DNA of 38,051 bases, taken from Acinetobacter pragensis. Its GTDB lineage: Bacteria; Pseudomonadota; Gammaproteobacteria; Pseudomonadales; Moraxellaceae. The stretch's first letter is position 1, and each line of letters starts with the position of its first letter. Both the position numbers and the translations under genes were made by a program. The DNA lies in the NCBI RefSeq assembly GCF_001605895.1, contig NZ_LUAW01000038.1:4165-42215 (forward strand), given 5' to 3'. Positions 1 to 8,663 of the stretch are shown here, in pieces. The notes under the pieces are model-generated. The model ran no database searches. It worked only from the letters and a program-made list of their open reading frames with translations, and had not been told where the DNA came from.

Positions 1-1584
1 GCTTTTGTGGAAGCATTATTGATTCACGATGGCGTTATTCAATTTGCAGGCAATTTAAACGAAGCGAAAAAAATAGCGCCGCATGCAAAAAAACTGAATA
101 TACACAATAAAACCGTTATCCCAGGAATCATTGATGCGCACAGCCATGTTAATTCTGTCGGCATGCAGCAAACGGTTGCTAATTTATATGCTCCGCCCGA
201 TGGGCAGGTCACTGATATTCCGTCATTGCTTGCCGAATTGAAGAAATGGGCCAAGGCTAATCCTGAGTTTGTTCAGGCAACTTCGGGGTGGATTATCGGC
301 AATGGCTATGATGATGCGCAATTGAAGGAAAATAGACATCCCACAGCAGATGATTTAGATCAGGTTTCTACAGATCAGCCAGTGCTGATTTTGCATCAGT
401 CTGGGCATCTGGCTTCTGTAAATCATAAAGCATTGGAAATTTTAAAGATCACCGCCAGCACGAAGAATCCTGATGGCGGCGTTATCCGCAGAGTGCAGGG
501 CAGCAATACACCGAATGGTGTTTTAGAAGAAAGTGTTGTGATTCAGGCTATGCTGATGGCTTTTAAAACCGTGCCTGCAGAGGTTATGGAGAAAATGGCG
601 CTGAAAGCAATTCAGACCTATATGGCAAATGGATACACTACAGTTCAGGAAGGCCGGGCAGATCATGGCACATCTGAACTGTGGCAGAGTTTGGCCGCAC
701 GCAGCAAATTGCCAATTGATGTCGTATCTTATCCTGATGTCAGTTCAGAACAGGCATATATGCTTCAGAATGGCAGCTCGAAGACCTATGCCAATCATTT
801 TCGGATTGGCGGCGTTAAAATCAGTTTGGATGGATCACCGCAAGGCAAGACAGCATGGCTGACACAGCCTTATCTTATACCGCCTGAGGGTTTGCCGAAA
901 ACTTACCGCGGTTATCCTGCATTTCCAAAGCAAGAGACTGTGCAGAATTTAATTAATTTGGCTTTTCAAAATAACTGGCAGATTTTAGCCCATGCGAATG
1001 GTGATGCTGCGATTGATCAATATCTGACAGTTATTGAAAAGGCCAGCAAAACCTATCCCGAAAAAGACCGCCGCAATGTGATTATTCACGCGCAGACCAT
1101 GCGTGAGGATCAGCTGGATAAAGCTCAAAAATTGCAGTTAATTCCTTCATTTTTCTCCTTGCATACATATTATTGGGGGGATTGGCACGTTCAGCAGACT
1201 TTAGGGGAACCTCGAGCATCGCGGATTTCACCAACCGGTTCTGCCTTGAAGCGCGGCATGATTTTTACAGAACATCATGATGCTCCGGTGATACCTCCTA
1301 AAAGCATGATGACGTTGGACGCAACGGTGAATCGAGTCACGCGCAGCGGAAAATTGCTGGGTGCAGATCAGCGGGTGAGCCCATATATCGCGCTAAAAAG
1401 CATGACAGACTGGGCGGCTTATCAATATTTTGAAGAAGATAAAAAGGGAACTTTAAGCGCAGGTAAACTGGGTGATTTCGTTATATTAAGTGATAACCCA
1501 ATGACAATTGAGCATAGCAAATTGAAAGATATCCAAATATTGGCAACATATAAAGAAGGAAAATTGGTGTATGAAAGACCGTAG
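1..1584 (+). CDS. YtcJ-type amidohydrolase, 5' end cut off by the window
   Basis: This is a metal-dependent amidohydrolase of the Amidohydro_3/YtcJ group, which hydrolyses amide or related C-N bonds; the substrate cannot be told from sequence. The frame is open to the first base of the window, so the true start lies upstream and the GTG at position 7 is only the first possible start inside. Counting from that codon, the beta-strand-1 metal motif D-A-H-S-H is at residues 43-47. Later come an A-H-A-N-G-D segment, an I-I-H-A-Q segment and an E-H-H-D-A-P segment that supply further active-site His/Asp. The C-terminus has the usual sequence of this superfamily (gtlsaGKlgDfviLsdNP). Full-length relatives are often longer and may carry a signal sequence, which would be in the missing part. 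Family confident, substrate unknown. Confidence 0.85.
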   Translation, partial: AFVEALLIHDGVIQFAGNLNEAKKIAPHAKKLNIHNKTVIPGIIDAHSHVNSVGMQQTVANLYAPPDGQVTDIPSLLAELKKWAKANPEFVQATSGWIIGNGYDDAQLKENRHPTADDLDQVSTDQPVLILHQSGHLASVNHKALEILKITASTKNPDGGVIRRVQGSNTPNGVLEESVVIQAMLMAFKTVPAEVMEKMALKAIQTYMANGYTTVQEGRADHGTSELWQSLAARSKLPIDVVSYPDVSSEQAYMLQNGSSKTYANHFRIGGVKISLDGSPQGKTAWLTQPYLIPPEGLPKTYRGYPAFPKQETVQNLINLAFQNNWQILAHANGDAAIDQYLTVIEKASKTYPEKDRRNVIIHAQTMREDQLDKAQKLQLIPSFFSLHTYYWGDWHVQQTLGEPRASRISPTGSALKRGMIFTEHHDAPVIPPKSMMTLDATVNRVTRSGKLLGADQRVSPYIALKSMTDWAAYQYFEEDKKGTLSAGKLGDFVILSDNPMTIEHSKLKDIQILATYKEGKLVYERP

Positions 1585-1676
1585 CCTAGGATGAAAATTA
1601 AACCTGAGAATTAAATAGATTATTTATATATCAGGTATATACTGAAATTAAGATCAATGTGAAAAGGTTAATCAAG

Positions 1677-1862
1677 ATGCCGATCAAATTTTTTGGAACA
1701 TTTTTAGCTTATATTGTGATTGTCATGGCTATTGGCGCACTGTTTATCAATTTTACGTTTGAAAAACCTCTGGTTGAATATTGGATTCTTTTACTGCTTC
1801 CATTATTTGGCGTACCTATTTTGTCTACAGTTGCATTGGCTAAAATCGATCAGCAAGCATAA
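1677..1862 (+). CDS. Small two-helix membrane protein, unknown function
   Basis: A 61-aa hydrophobic protein with two predicted membrane helices (about residues 4-24 and 33-54) and a short charged tail. A GTG at 1659 would give 67 aa. I prefer the ATG at 1677 because an AAGG stretch lies about nine bases before it, while nothing ribosome-binding-like precedes the GTG. The gene stands alone between the amidohydrolase and a rho-independent terminator about 50 bp downstream, which supports it as a real transcription unit end. I do not recognise a family. Confidence 0.55.
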   Translation: MPIKFFGTFLAYIVIVMAIGALFINFTFEKPLVEYWILLLLPLFGVPILSTVALAKIDQQA

Positions 1863-1911
1863 GTTCAATAATGACTGATTTTAAAGCTTTTAAAATTATT
1901 TAAGCAAACCG

Positions 1912-1939
1912 AAAGGCCTTCTAATAGAAGGTCTTTTTT
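1912..1939 (+). terminator. Rho-independent terminator after the small membrane gene
   Basis: Arms 1912-1922 and 1926-1936 pair over 11 positions with one G-U wobble around a 3-nt loop, and the right arm runs into a T tract. It ends plus-strand transcription of the upstream genes. Confidence 0.8.
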
Positions 1940-2006
1940 ATTGAGCAATAAAAGTGTAACCAATGCCTGTTATAAAAATAATTTCCACAAATTTAAAAGG
2001 CTGCAT

Positions 2007-2231
2007 ATGAACATCAGCATTAAAGAGATCAACAAGAAGATTGATGAATTTAAGAAAGACCGTGCAGAACCGCAGGCTTTGGTGATGGGCTATAAAACAT
2101 ATTCTAAATTTATGCGTGAAGATAAGTTTGCAGACCAGATAACCAAAGACAATAAAGACCCGATGATCAGATATTACAAAGGTATTCAGGTCAAAATTGT
2201 GACCGAAAAACACTATTTCGAGTTGAAATAG
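2007..2231 (+). CDS. Small cytoplasmic protein, unknown; faint resemblance to a phage capsid C-terminal segment
   Basis: A 74-aa soluble, lysine-rich protein starting MNISIKEINKK. A longer frame opens with TTG at 1941, inside the upstream terminator's T tract, so that start is unlikely. The ATG at 2007 has AAAAGG six bases upstream and is the better choice. The middle (VMGYKTYSKFM) followed by a YYKGIQVKIV segment near the C-terminus recalls the 'pattern Tyr-x-Tyr ... YKGIPVVID' end of phage major capsid proteins. That is only an impression from memory. No phage genes are nearby. Convergent with phrB, with about 50 bp between the stops. Confidence 0.6.
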   Translation: MNISIKEINKKIDEFKKDRAEPQALVMGYKTYSKFMREDKFADQITKDNKDPMIRYYKGIQVKIVTEKHYFELK

Positions 2232-2282
2232 TGTGTGTCTGACTGAGGGGGTATGCAGCGAATCCGCTATGCATCGTATTGT

Positions 2283-3722
2283 CTAAGGGGAAGTGGTGAT
2301 TTTAAAAGCCTCTATGGCACGTGTTCTTGAATGTTTTAAATCGGCAATCGGCCTTGGGTAGTTCAATGATCGATCATCTGGAAATTTAGAAAAAGGGTCA
2401 TGTATGCGTGCGGCGTCTAAATCAGCTAACTCAGGCACCCATTGGCGGATATAAGCGCCATCCGGATCGAATTTTTGTGATTGACTGACGGGATTGAAAA
2501 TACGGAAATAAGGCACTGCATCAGTTCCGGTAGATGCGCACCATTGCCAGCCTCCATTATTGGCAGCCAAATCGCCATCAATTAAATGCTGCATAAACCA
2601 TTTTTCACCCAATCTCCAATCTATCAATAGGTTTTTGCATAAGAACATTGCGGTAATCATTCTTACTCGGTTATGCATCCAGCCCGTGTGCAGAAGCTGA
2701 CGCATGCCTGCATCGACAATTGGAATACCTGTTTGCCCTTGCTGCCAAGCATTAAGGTCATGTTCAGCGTCCCGCCATTGCACAGTCAATGTGCTGCTTT
2801 CGAAAGGCAAGCGCTTTGAAACAGCTGGATAATGAAAAAGAATGTGCTGATAAAATTCCCGCCAGAGCAATTCATCCAGCCACGTTTGCTGTCCTGCATT
2901 GTCGATTTGAAAATAGCCTTGCTGCTTTCTGAACATGGCTTGAAGGCATTGCCGGATAGAAAGTATGCCGGTATTTAAGTAAGGGGACAGCTGGCTGGTG
3001 GTATCTAAGTTTGGAAAATCGCGCTGTTCCTTGTATTGATATAAGTGATTTTCAATAAATTGATCCAGCTGTTCTAAAGCATAATGTTCGGATACAGGCC
3101 AAAGCTTCTGCAATGGCTGAATTGAAGCATCGGCAATGCATTGGGAAATATCCATATTGCCGTGTTGTAAATCCGAAAGTTTCTCTGCCAGCAGCGGCTG
3201 TTGAGCTTTTATCTCGGGGTAGCATTGCGGAAGGGCAATGCTTAACAGTTCATAGCATTGCTTTTTGAATGCACTGAAGACCTGATAAGGCTGATTGGAC
3301 TTATTCAGTATTGATCCAATCGGGAAAATTGTCCGGTCATGGTACAGTTCAAGCGGAATATTCATTCGTTCTAAGCATTTCTGACTTTGCGCATCTCGCT
3401 GCAGTTCATTAAGGCCAATTTCAATATTGGCATGCACAGTATGTATTTTGAGCTGGCAGCATAGCGTTTGCAGTGCCTCAGCAATATCTTTCCATAACGG
3501 AATTTGCACAATTTTTAGAGGAATATTCAATTGATTCAGCTGTGATTTCAGTGCATTCAGCTGACGCAGATAAAATGTACTTTTGGCGGCTGATTCATCA
3601 TGCAATTTGGATTGGGCTGGAGAAATGAAGGCAATTGCGATGCATGGGCCTGCCTGCGCGGCGTGCCAAAGAGCACTGTGATCTGAAATTCGCAAGTCTT
3701 GCCGATACCAAATTAACTGCAT
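2283..3722 (-). CDS. phrB: Deoxyribodipyrimidine photo-lyase (CPD photolyase)
   Basis: A light-driven flavoenzyme that splits cyclobutane pyrimidine dimers in DNA. The protein has 479 aa, normal for class I photolyases. The N-terminal antenna-binding Rossmann domain starts MQLIWYRQDLRISDHSAL. The C-terminal FAD domain carries the family hallmarks: a WLDELLWREFYQH segment, a GMRQLLHTGWMHNRVRMI segment, then GDLAANNGGWQWCASTGTD leading into YFRIFNPVSQSQKFDPDG. These Trp/Asn residues form the FAD pocket and electron-transfer chain in known photolyases. It appears monocistronic, on the minus strand. The start is the ATG at 3720-3722, and the ribosome-binding sequence is weak. No clear terminator follows the stop. 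Confidence 0.95.
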   Translation of the reverse strand: MQLIWYRQDLRISDHSALWHAAQAGPCIAIAFISPAQSKLHDESAAKSTFYLRQLNALKSQLNQLNIPLKIVQIPLWKDIAEALQTLCCQLKIHTVHANIEIGLNELQRDAQSQKCLERMNIPLELYHDRTIFPIGSILNKSNQPYQVFSAFKKQCYELLSIALPQCYPEIKAQQPLLAEKLSDLQHGNMDISQCIADASIQPLQKLWPVSEHYALEQLDQFIENHLYQYKEQRDFPNLDTTSQLSPYLNTGILSIRQCLQAMFRKQQGYFQIDNAGQQTWLDELLWREFYQHILFHYPAVSKRLPFESSTLTVQWRDAEHDLNAWQQGQTGIPIVDAGMRQLLHTGWMHNRVRMITAMFLCKNLLIDWRLGEKWFMQHLIDGDLAANNGGWQWCASTGTDAVPYFRIFNPVSQSQKFDPDGAYIRQWVPELADLDAARIHDPFSKFPDDRSLNYPRPIADLKHSRTRAIEAFKITTSP

Positions 3723-3872
3723 AAATGATCTGCCTGAAATATTTTAGGGAAAAGCATACAAAGTTTAAAAAAAATTATGAATGATTTGAGTAAAATGACT
3801 TGAATATTCGCGCTTCGTCTGCAATATATTATATGAGTAAAAGTTCACTGCAACGAACAGCATAGGAATATT

Positions 3873-4241
3873 ATGATGAAATTGAAAACAGCATGTATTA
3901 TGGGCAGCTTAATGGCAGTAGTTTCAGCTTCAGCATTGGCTTATGACGCAGAAGATCAGCACATTATTACTGCAGGCGGTAAAAATCTGGTCACAGTGGC
4001 TCAGGCGGCCAAAGCGGCGGATGAAACTGCGGTGTCTGTTACTGGTGTGATTGTACGTGAAATTAAACCGGAACATTATGAGCTGAAAGATAAAAGCGGC
4101 ACAATTACTGTAGAAATTGACCGTGATTTAGTGGTTCCAGCAAAATTAAAGCCGGGTACAAAGGTGCGTGTGTATGGTGAAGTGGATACTCACCGTATCA
4201 AGCCAACGGATATAGAGGCTGTTAAAGTGGATCTGTTGTAG
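3873..4241 (+). CDS. YgiW/YdeI-family periplasmic OB-fold stress protein
   Basis: A 122-aa exported protein of the bacterial OB-fold (BOF) family, whose E. coli members YgiW and YdeI are periplasmic and linked to peroxide, cadmium and peptide stress tolerance. It begins with a signal peptide (Lys-rich start, hydrophobic stretch, cleavage likely after A-L-A near residue 23). The mature part has the typical signature: VTVAQAAKAADETAVSVTG, then the I-KPEHYELKDKSGTITVEID strand pair, then VRVYGEVD and a closing IEAVKVDLL. Two adjacent ATG codons (3873, 3876) could start it; AGGA lies just upstream. A strong terminator follows 42 bp after the stop. The precise stress role is inferred from relatives. 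Confidence 0.85.
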   Translation: MMKLKTACIMGSLMAVVSASALAYDAEDQHIITAGGKNLVTVAQAAKAADETAVSVTGVIVREIKPEHYELKDKSGTITVEIDRDLVVPAKLKPGTKVRVYGEVDTHRIKPTDIEAVKVDLL

Positions 4242-4282
4242 TGTTATTCAGTATTCCTGCTTTAATTTAGCATTAAATTTAG

Positions 4283-4313
4283 AAATGCCATCCTGATCAT
4301 CAGGATGGCATTT
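4283..4313. terminator. Bidirectional terminator between two convergent genes
   Basis: A perfect 14-bp stem (4283-4296 with 4300-4313) with a 3-nt loop, A-rich on the left and T-rich on the right, so it can stop transcription from both the YgiW-like gene and the convergent DUF2147 gene. Confidence 0.85.
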
Positions 4314-4350
4314 TATTTTGATTCATATTTTGAAAATAAACCCATAAAAA

Positions 4351-4794
4351 TCAGTGAGTGCGAATCCATGTCTGGCTTCGGCCTAATGCTGATACGCATA
4401 TATAGCCGCGGCCGCTGAGCGTTTTTCCATCTGGAGATAATTTAGCGCTAAAGCTGTACGTCTTGCCATTTTTAGGGTCGGTAATTTTACCGCCGTCATA
4501 GGCATTTTTTTCAATGCTTTTTAACCCGGATACAATTTGCAATCCTTCAAGCGGCTTGTTGTGAAACTTCCCTTCGCATTTTGTGCACTGTTCACCTTCG
4601 GAGCCTTCTAATACATCTATAATTTTGGCAGAAAGTACGCCTTTGGATGTTTCAGAAAATTGCACAATTGAAAGCGGCTTTTTGGTTTGATCATCAATTG
4701 TTTTCCATCTGCTGCCATGAAGCGGATCGGCCGCTATAGCCAGCGTTGAAGCGAGTGAAAGTCCAATTACACTTAATGTTGTTTTTATCATCAT
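4351..4794 (-). CDS. DUF2147 exported protein
   Basis: A 147-aa exported protein of the DUF2147 family (function unknown; members are small, secreted, probably beta-barrel-like). A signal peptide runs to about residue 21 (LAIA-AD). The mature protein opens with the family's W-K-T-I-D-D-x-T-K-K-P-L-S-I-V sequence and has a paired cysteine motif (CTKCEG, about residues 70-75). The late block with DPKNGKTYSFSAKLSPDG, then LSGRGYICVSALGRSQTW, is the family's most conserved region. GAGG lies just before the double ATG start. It shares a bidirectional terminator with the gene facing it. Confidence 0.88.
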   Translation of the reverse strand: MMIKTTLSVIGLSLASTLAIAADPLHGSRWKTIDDQTKKPLSIVQFSETSKGVLSAKIIDVLEGSEGEQCTKCEGKFHNKPLEGLQIVSGLKSIEKNAYDGGKITDPKNGKTYSFSAKLSPDGKTLSGRGYICVSALGRSQTWIRTH

Positions 4795-4847
4795 TTAACC
4801 TCAAATCATCTGAGTTGATTCGTTCAATACCGTGCATTCGTCTGCAC

Positions 4848-4884
4848 AATGCAGAAACGCTCAATGCAGAAACGCTCAATGCAA
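4848..4884. repeat. Short tandem repeat, 15-bp unit, about 2.5 copies
   Basis: The 15-bp unit AATGCAGAAACGCTC occurs exactly twice in a row (4848-4862, 4863-4877) and begins a third time (4878-4884). It lies 54 bp upstream of the DUF2147 start, in its probable promoter region, so copy number could change expression, but nothing proves this. Confidence 0.8.
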
Positions 4885-5070
4885 GAATACATATCTTTAC
4901 CCTATATCCTGTGCAGTAAAAGGGATTTTCATATGGCTTTTGCATGCGCTTTTGTGAAGATATTTTAAAGAGTGTCCTCTGTTTTGCATGATTGAGCCAG
5001 TTTTGACGTAAATTTGCAGCAATGTTTGCAATTTACAGCATCACCTATTCACAGCATTCATCAGGGTAAA

Positions 5071-5724
5071 TTAGTCATTTACGGCAGATTCAGTTGGCTG
5101 GGCGGCAATAGCTTGCAAGCCTGCCAGCGAGAACACCTTAAAATGCTGCGCCAGCTGTTTTGACGGCAACTGATTTAAAGCCTGCATTGGGCCAGGCATA
5201 GGCATGCCAGTCATCAGCAAGATTAAGCAGGGGGCAATAACACTGAAAATGCAGGGAAGAATTTTAGGGTCATTTGCATTTAAACCGGTAATGCTGGCAA
5301 TAATGCGGCGGACAATTTGAAATTTTCTTGCACCTTCGTTTTCAAAAAAATTAAAAAGGTGCGGAGAGGGCGTAAATATTTCGCGAATAAATACTTTGCC
5401 ATGCCATACATCTTTTTCGTGCAATTTTGCAATTAAGGTTTCAAATAAAATGCCTAATTTATCTTCTGCTGCAACATCACTGTCTGCAATTTCACGCAAC
5501 CGGTCCTCATTCAAATAGTGCGCATGCGCTTCAGTCAATACGGCGCGGTATAGTCCATCACGGCCTTCAAAGTGATAATTGATGGCCGCTAAGTCTGCTT
5601 CTGCCATTTTAGCAATGGCCTTATTGGTGGTTTGCGCCCAGCCGTTTTGTGCAATCAATTGTCCCGCAGCATCTAAAATACGTGCTTTAGTGGCATCGCC
5701 ATCACTGCGTCTTGCTCTTGGCAT
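5071..5724 (-). CDS. CecR-like TetR-family repressor, divergent from the ybh-type operon
   Basis: A 217-aa TetR/AcrR regulator. The N-terminal helix-turn-helix covers roughly residues 10-55 (KARILDAAGQLIAQNGWAQTTNKAIAKMAEADLAAINYHFEGRDGLYRAVL, with the family's Y-H-F-x-x-R-D-x-L-Y signature). The C-terminal ligand domain resembles DUF1956 of E. coli CecR (YbiH), which represses ybhGFSR. Here it sits divergently, 130 bp from the start of exactly such an operon, so it very likely controls that operon and itself. Two overlapping palindromes in the shared intergenic region are candidate operators. The inducing ligand is unknown; the E. coli system responds to some antibiotics such as cefoperazone. 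Confidence 0.88.
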   Translation of the reverse strand: MPRARRSDGDATKARILDAAGQLIAQNGWAQTTNKAIAKMAEADLAAINYHFEGRDGLYRAVLTEAHAHYLNEDRLREIADSDVAAEDKLGILFETLIAKLHEKDVWHGKVFIREIFTPSPHLFNFFENEGARKFQIVRRIIASITGLNANDPKILPCIFSVIAPCLILLMTGMPMPGPMQALNQLPSKQLAQHFKVFSLAGLQAIAAQPTESAVND

Positions 5725-5783
5725 TCCAATACCTAAACTAAAATATGCGATAGAAGTATATCTTTTATTTGTGAACCTATGTT

Positions 5784-5808
5784 AATTTAAATTTAAATTG
5801 AATTTAAA
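5784..5808. promoter_or_regulatory. Overlapping palindromes, candidate TetR operator
   Basis: A perfect 16-bp palindrome (5784-5799, AATTTAAATTTAAATT) overlaps a second perfect one with arms TTTAAATT (5792-5799) and AATTTAAA (5801-5808) around a central G. They lie between the divergent cecR-like gene and the efflux operon, where a TetR dimer would bind. AT-rich palindromes arise by chance more easily, so this is a candidate only. Confidence 0.5.
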
Positions 5809-5854
5809 CTAAGCCTTTCAGCATGATAAAAGGCGATAAAAAGGTCTATTCATA

Positions 5855-6871
5855 ATGAAAAAAATGGTCATTGCTGGAATTGCCGTCGCGGTCATTTTAG
5901 GGGCTGCAGCAGTCTATTGGCTGTTTCATAAAGACACAGATTCTGGCGATACGCTGGTGCTGTATGGCAATGTAGACATACGGCAAGTGTCATTGGCCTT
6001 TGAAGAAGCAGGACGGATTAAAGCGCTGCATGTTCAAGAGGGCGACAGGGTTCAAAAAGGCCAGCTTCTAGCGGTACTGGATACACAGGCCTTGGAAATA
6101 CAGGCAAAACAAGCCGAGGCGCAATTGCTGGTTCAGCAGCAAGCTGTCAATGAACAGGATGCAGGAACACGTCCAGAAGAAATTGCCCAAGCCAAAGCGC
6201 AAGTCAGTTCCGCGCAGGCGCAACTGGATAAAGCGTCTAAAGACCTGCAGCGCTATCAGGCTTTATTCAGCAGCACGGGCGGCCGGGCCATCAGTAAGCA
6301 GGAACTGGATGCTGCCTACAGCAATGTGAATACCGCGCAGGCCGGCGTAAAGGAACGTCAGGCCAATTTGGTGCTGCTGGAAAAAGGCGCCCGCAAAGAA
6401 GACCGTACAGCGGCGAAGGCGCAGGTAGAAGCAACCAAAGCGAATTTAGAACTGATGAACTATAAAATTGCTCAAAGCCAGCTGATTTCTCCGACCAATG
6501 CTGTAGTCCGTGCGCGTTTGCAAGAACCTGGAGATATGGCTGCAGCTCAAAAAGCCGTGTATACCTTAGCGCTAACCGATCCGAAATGGGTGCGCGTTTA
6601 TGTGAATGAAACAGATTTATCGCAGATTAAAAGCGGGGCAAGCGCTCAGGTGATTCGGGATTCATCTCCTGATCAGCCTATTCAGGGGAAAATCGGCTTT
6701 ATTTCTTCTGTCGCTGAATTTACGCCGAAGTCTGTGCAGACTGAGGATATTCGAACCACACTGGTGTATGAAGTCCGTGTGTTGGTGGAAGATGAAAATG
6801 ATCAGCTGAAGATGGGCCAGCCTGTTACTGTCAAAATTGCGAAATCAGCTGCGCATTCAGGATCAAATTGA
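5855..6871 (+). CDS. ybhG: HlyD/YbhG-type membrane fusion protein of an ABC efflux system
   Basis: The periplasmic adaptor of a tripartite or ABC efflux pump, linking the inner-membrane ABC transporter to an outer-membrane channel. The 338-aa protein has an N-terminal membrane anchor (about residues 4-24). A biotinyl-lipoyl half-motif follows (VDIRQVSLAFEEAGRIKALHVQEGDRVQKGQLLAVLD, about 40-75). Next comes a long alpha-helical coiled-coil hairpin rich in Gln/Ala (about 80-205), then the second lipoyl half and a beta-barrel domain. E. coli YbhG has the same length and build. It is the first gene of the operon; AAGG lies ten bases before the ATG and the next gene starts one base after its stop. 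The symbol is by similarity. Confidence 0.88.
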   Translation: MKKMVIAGIAVAVILGAAAVYWLFHKDTDSGDTLVLYGNVDIRQVSLAFEEAGRIKALHVQEGDRVQKGQLLAVLDTQALEIQAKQAEAQLLVQQQAVNEQDAGTRPEEIAQAKAQVSSAQAQLDKASKDLQRYQALFSSTGGRAISKQELDAAYSNVNTAQAGVKERQANLVLLEKGARKEDRTAAKAQVEATKANLELMNYKIAQSQLISPTNAVVRARLQEPGDMAAAQKAVYTLALTDPKWVRVYVNETDLSQIKSGASAQVIRDSSPDQPIQGKIGFISSVAEFTPKSVQTEDIRTTLVYEVRVLVEDENDQLKMGQPVTVKIAKSAAHSGSN

Positions 6872-6872
6872 G

Positions 6873-8663
6873 ATGACAGCCTCCAGCACTATTGTCAGCG
6901 CTCAGCAGCTGTTTCAGACGTTTCCTGCTGAAAGTAAAAGCATGCCTGAAATTCGTGCGCTGGATGGCTTGAATCTTGAGATTAAAGCAGGAGAGCTGAC
7001 GGCTTTGGTAGGTCCTGACGGGGCCGGAAAAACGACATTTTTACGTTTAGTTGCAGGGCTTTATCGCGCGACAAGCGGCCAGCTGAATGTATTGGGTTTT
7101 GATGTCAGTAAAGATCCGCAAAGTGTACAGGACCGCATCAGCTATATGCCGCAGCGTTTTGGCCTGTATGAAGATTTAAGCGTGCAGGAAAATTTAGATC
7201 TTTATGCCGATCTGCATGGTGTTCCCAACGAAATTCGTCAGCAGCGTTTTGAACGGCTGCTGAAAATCACCGATTTACAGCATTTTAAGCAACGCCCCGC
7301 AGGCAAGCTTTCTGGCGGAATGAAGCAGAAATTAGGTTTAGCTTGCACGTTGGTGCGCTCGCCGGAACTGCTGCTGCTGGATGAACCCAGCGTTGGCGTA
7401 GACCCTTTATCACGCCGTGATTTGTGGATTATTATTGAACAGCTGGTTCATGAAGAAAACCTGAGCGTGATCATCAGCACTTCCTATATGGATGAAGCAG
7501 AACGCTGCGCGCAAGTATATGTGATGTATGAGGGCAAAGTGCTGAAGCAAGGCACGCCCGCCCAGCTGCGTGAAGATGTCCGCGGATTAACTTGGGAGGC
7601 TGTCCCGCCGAAAGAAATGAAAGCCCGCATATTGCAGGCTAAATTGCTGGAAAATACGCAATATATTGCGGACGCTGTACCCAAAGGCAATAGTGTGCGG
7701 TTTATGACCACCCGCCAGAATCCGCAATTGCCGCACGCTGAAATACCTGAAGGCATAACCGTTCAGGCGCGGGAACCGGATATGGAAGATGCCTTTATGC
7801 TTTTGCTCCATGAGCGGCAAAATGGCGGTCAGCGTTATAGTGCCGACAATCTGGGCTTAAACGGTCAATTGACCGAGGAGAATAAGCCGCTGGCGCCATC
7901 CAGTGAACCTGCAATTTCTGTAAAAGAATTAGTCCGGAAGTTTGGAGATTTTACAGCCGTTGCGAGTACGTCATTTGATGTGCAGCGAGGGGAAATTTTT
8001 GGCCTGCTGGGGCCGAACGGTGCCGGAAAAACCACCACGTTCAGAGTGCTGTGCGGCTTGCTTCCGGCCAGCAGCGGCACTTTGCAAGTGGCGGGCTTGA
8101 ATTTACGTCATGCCCGCGCAGAGGCGCGCGCGCATATTGGCTATGTCTCGCAGAAATTCGCGCTGTACAGCAATCTGACAGTATTGGATAACTTGAAATT
8201 CTTTGGCGGCGCGTATGGCTTATCTGGCAAGAGGCTGAAAAGTCAGATAGACAAAGCGCTATTGCAGTTTGACTTAAAGCCGAATGCAATTAGCGGAGAT
8301 TTACCCGGCGGCTATAAGCAACGCCTGTCCATGGCAGCCGCTTTATTGCATGAACCTGAAATCATCTTTTTAGATGAACCGACCAGCGGAATTGATCCTT
8401 TGGCGCGGCGGTCGTTCTGGTACACCATTGGCGAGCTGGCCAATAAAGGCATTACTGTCATCATTACGACGCATTTTATGGAAGAAGCGGAATATTGTGA
8501 CCGCATCGCCATTCAGGATGCCGGAAAACTGCTGGCGCTGGGAGCGCCAAACCAAGTGCGGCAGCAGGCAGGCATGGATCATGCCTCCGATATGAACAGC
8601 GCATTTATTGCTATTGTCGAGCAGTCGCGTGAGAGCGTCCTGAAGCAGGAGCAAGCCGTATGA
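6873..8663 (+). CDS. ybhF: YbhF-type ABC transporter ATPase with two fused nucleotide-binding domains
   Basis: The energy-coupling ATPase of the efflux system: two ABC domains fused in one 596-aa chain, as in E. coli YbhF. Domain 1 has Walker A GPDGAGKTT (about residues 47-55), signature LSGGMKQK and Walker B LLLLDEPSVGVDP. Domain 2 has Walker A GPNGAGKTT, a variant signature LPGGYKQR and Walker B FLDEPTSGIDP. The Leu-Pro variant of the second signature is also how I recall YbhF, so it is probably not a defect. A longer frame opens with TTG at 6837, inside ybhG. The ATG at 6873, one base after the ybhG stop and ten bases after AGGA, is the natural start. Its stop overlaps the next start (ATGA). 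Confidence 0.92.
   Translation: MTASSTIVSAQQLFQTFPAESKSMPEIRALDGLNLEIKAGELTALVGPDGAGKTTFLRLVAGLYRATSGQLNVLGFDVSKDPQSVQDRISYMPQRFGLYEDLSVQENLDLYADLHGVPNEIRQQRFERLLKITDLQHFKQRPAGKLSGGMKQKLGLACTLVRSPELLLLDEPSVGVDPLSRRDLWIIIEQLVHEENLSVIISTSYMDEAERCAQVYVMYEGKVLKQGTPAQLREDVRGLTWEAVPPKEMKARILQAKLLENTQYIADAVPKGNSVRFMTTRQNPQLPHAEIPEGITVQAREPDMEDAFMLLLHERQNGGQRYSADNLGLNGQLTEENKPLAPSSEPAISVKELVRKFGDFTAVASTSFDVQRGEIFGLLGPNGAGKTTTFRVLCGLLPASSGTLQVAGLNLRHARAEARAHIGYVSQKFALYSNLTVLDNLKFFGGAYGLSGKRLKSQIDKALLQFDLKPNAISGDLPGGYKQRLSMAAALLHEPEIIFLDEPTSGIDPLARRSFWYTIGELANKGITVIITTHFMEEAEYCDRIAIQDAGKLLALGAPNQVRQQAGMDHASDMNSAFIAIVEQSRESVLKQEQAV

Noticed and set aside
2252..2276. Imperfect hairpin after phrB
   Set aside because: The stem needs a 2-nt bulge and there is no T run in the phrB direction, so I do not call it a terminator.
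4694..4945. 83-aa minus-strand frame containing repeated sequence upstream of DUF2147
   Set aside because: It overlaps the DUF2147 signal peptide in another frame, and its repetitive part only reflects the 15-bp DNA repeat.
7979..8350. Degenerate ABC signature (LPGGYKQR) in the second YbhF domain as a possible inactivating change
   Set aside because: As far as I recall the same variant is normal in YbhF homologues, and both Walker motifs are intact.
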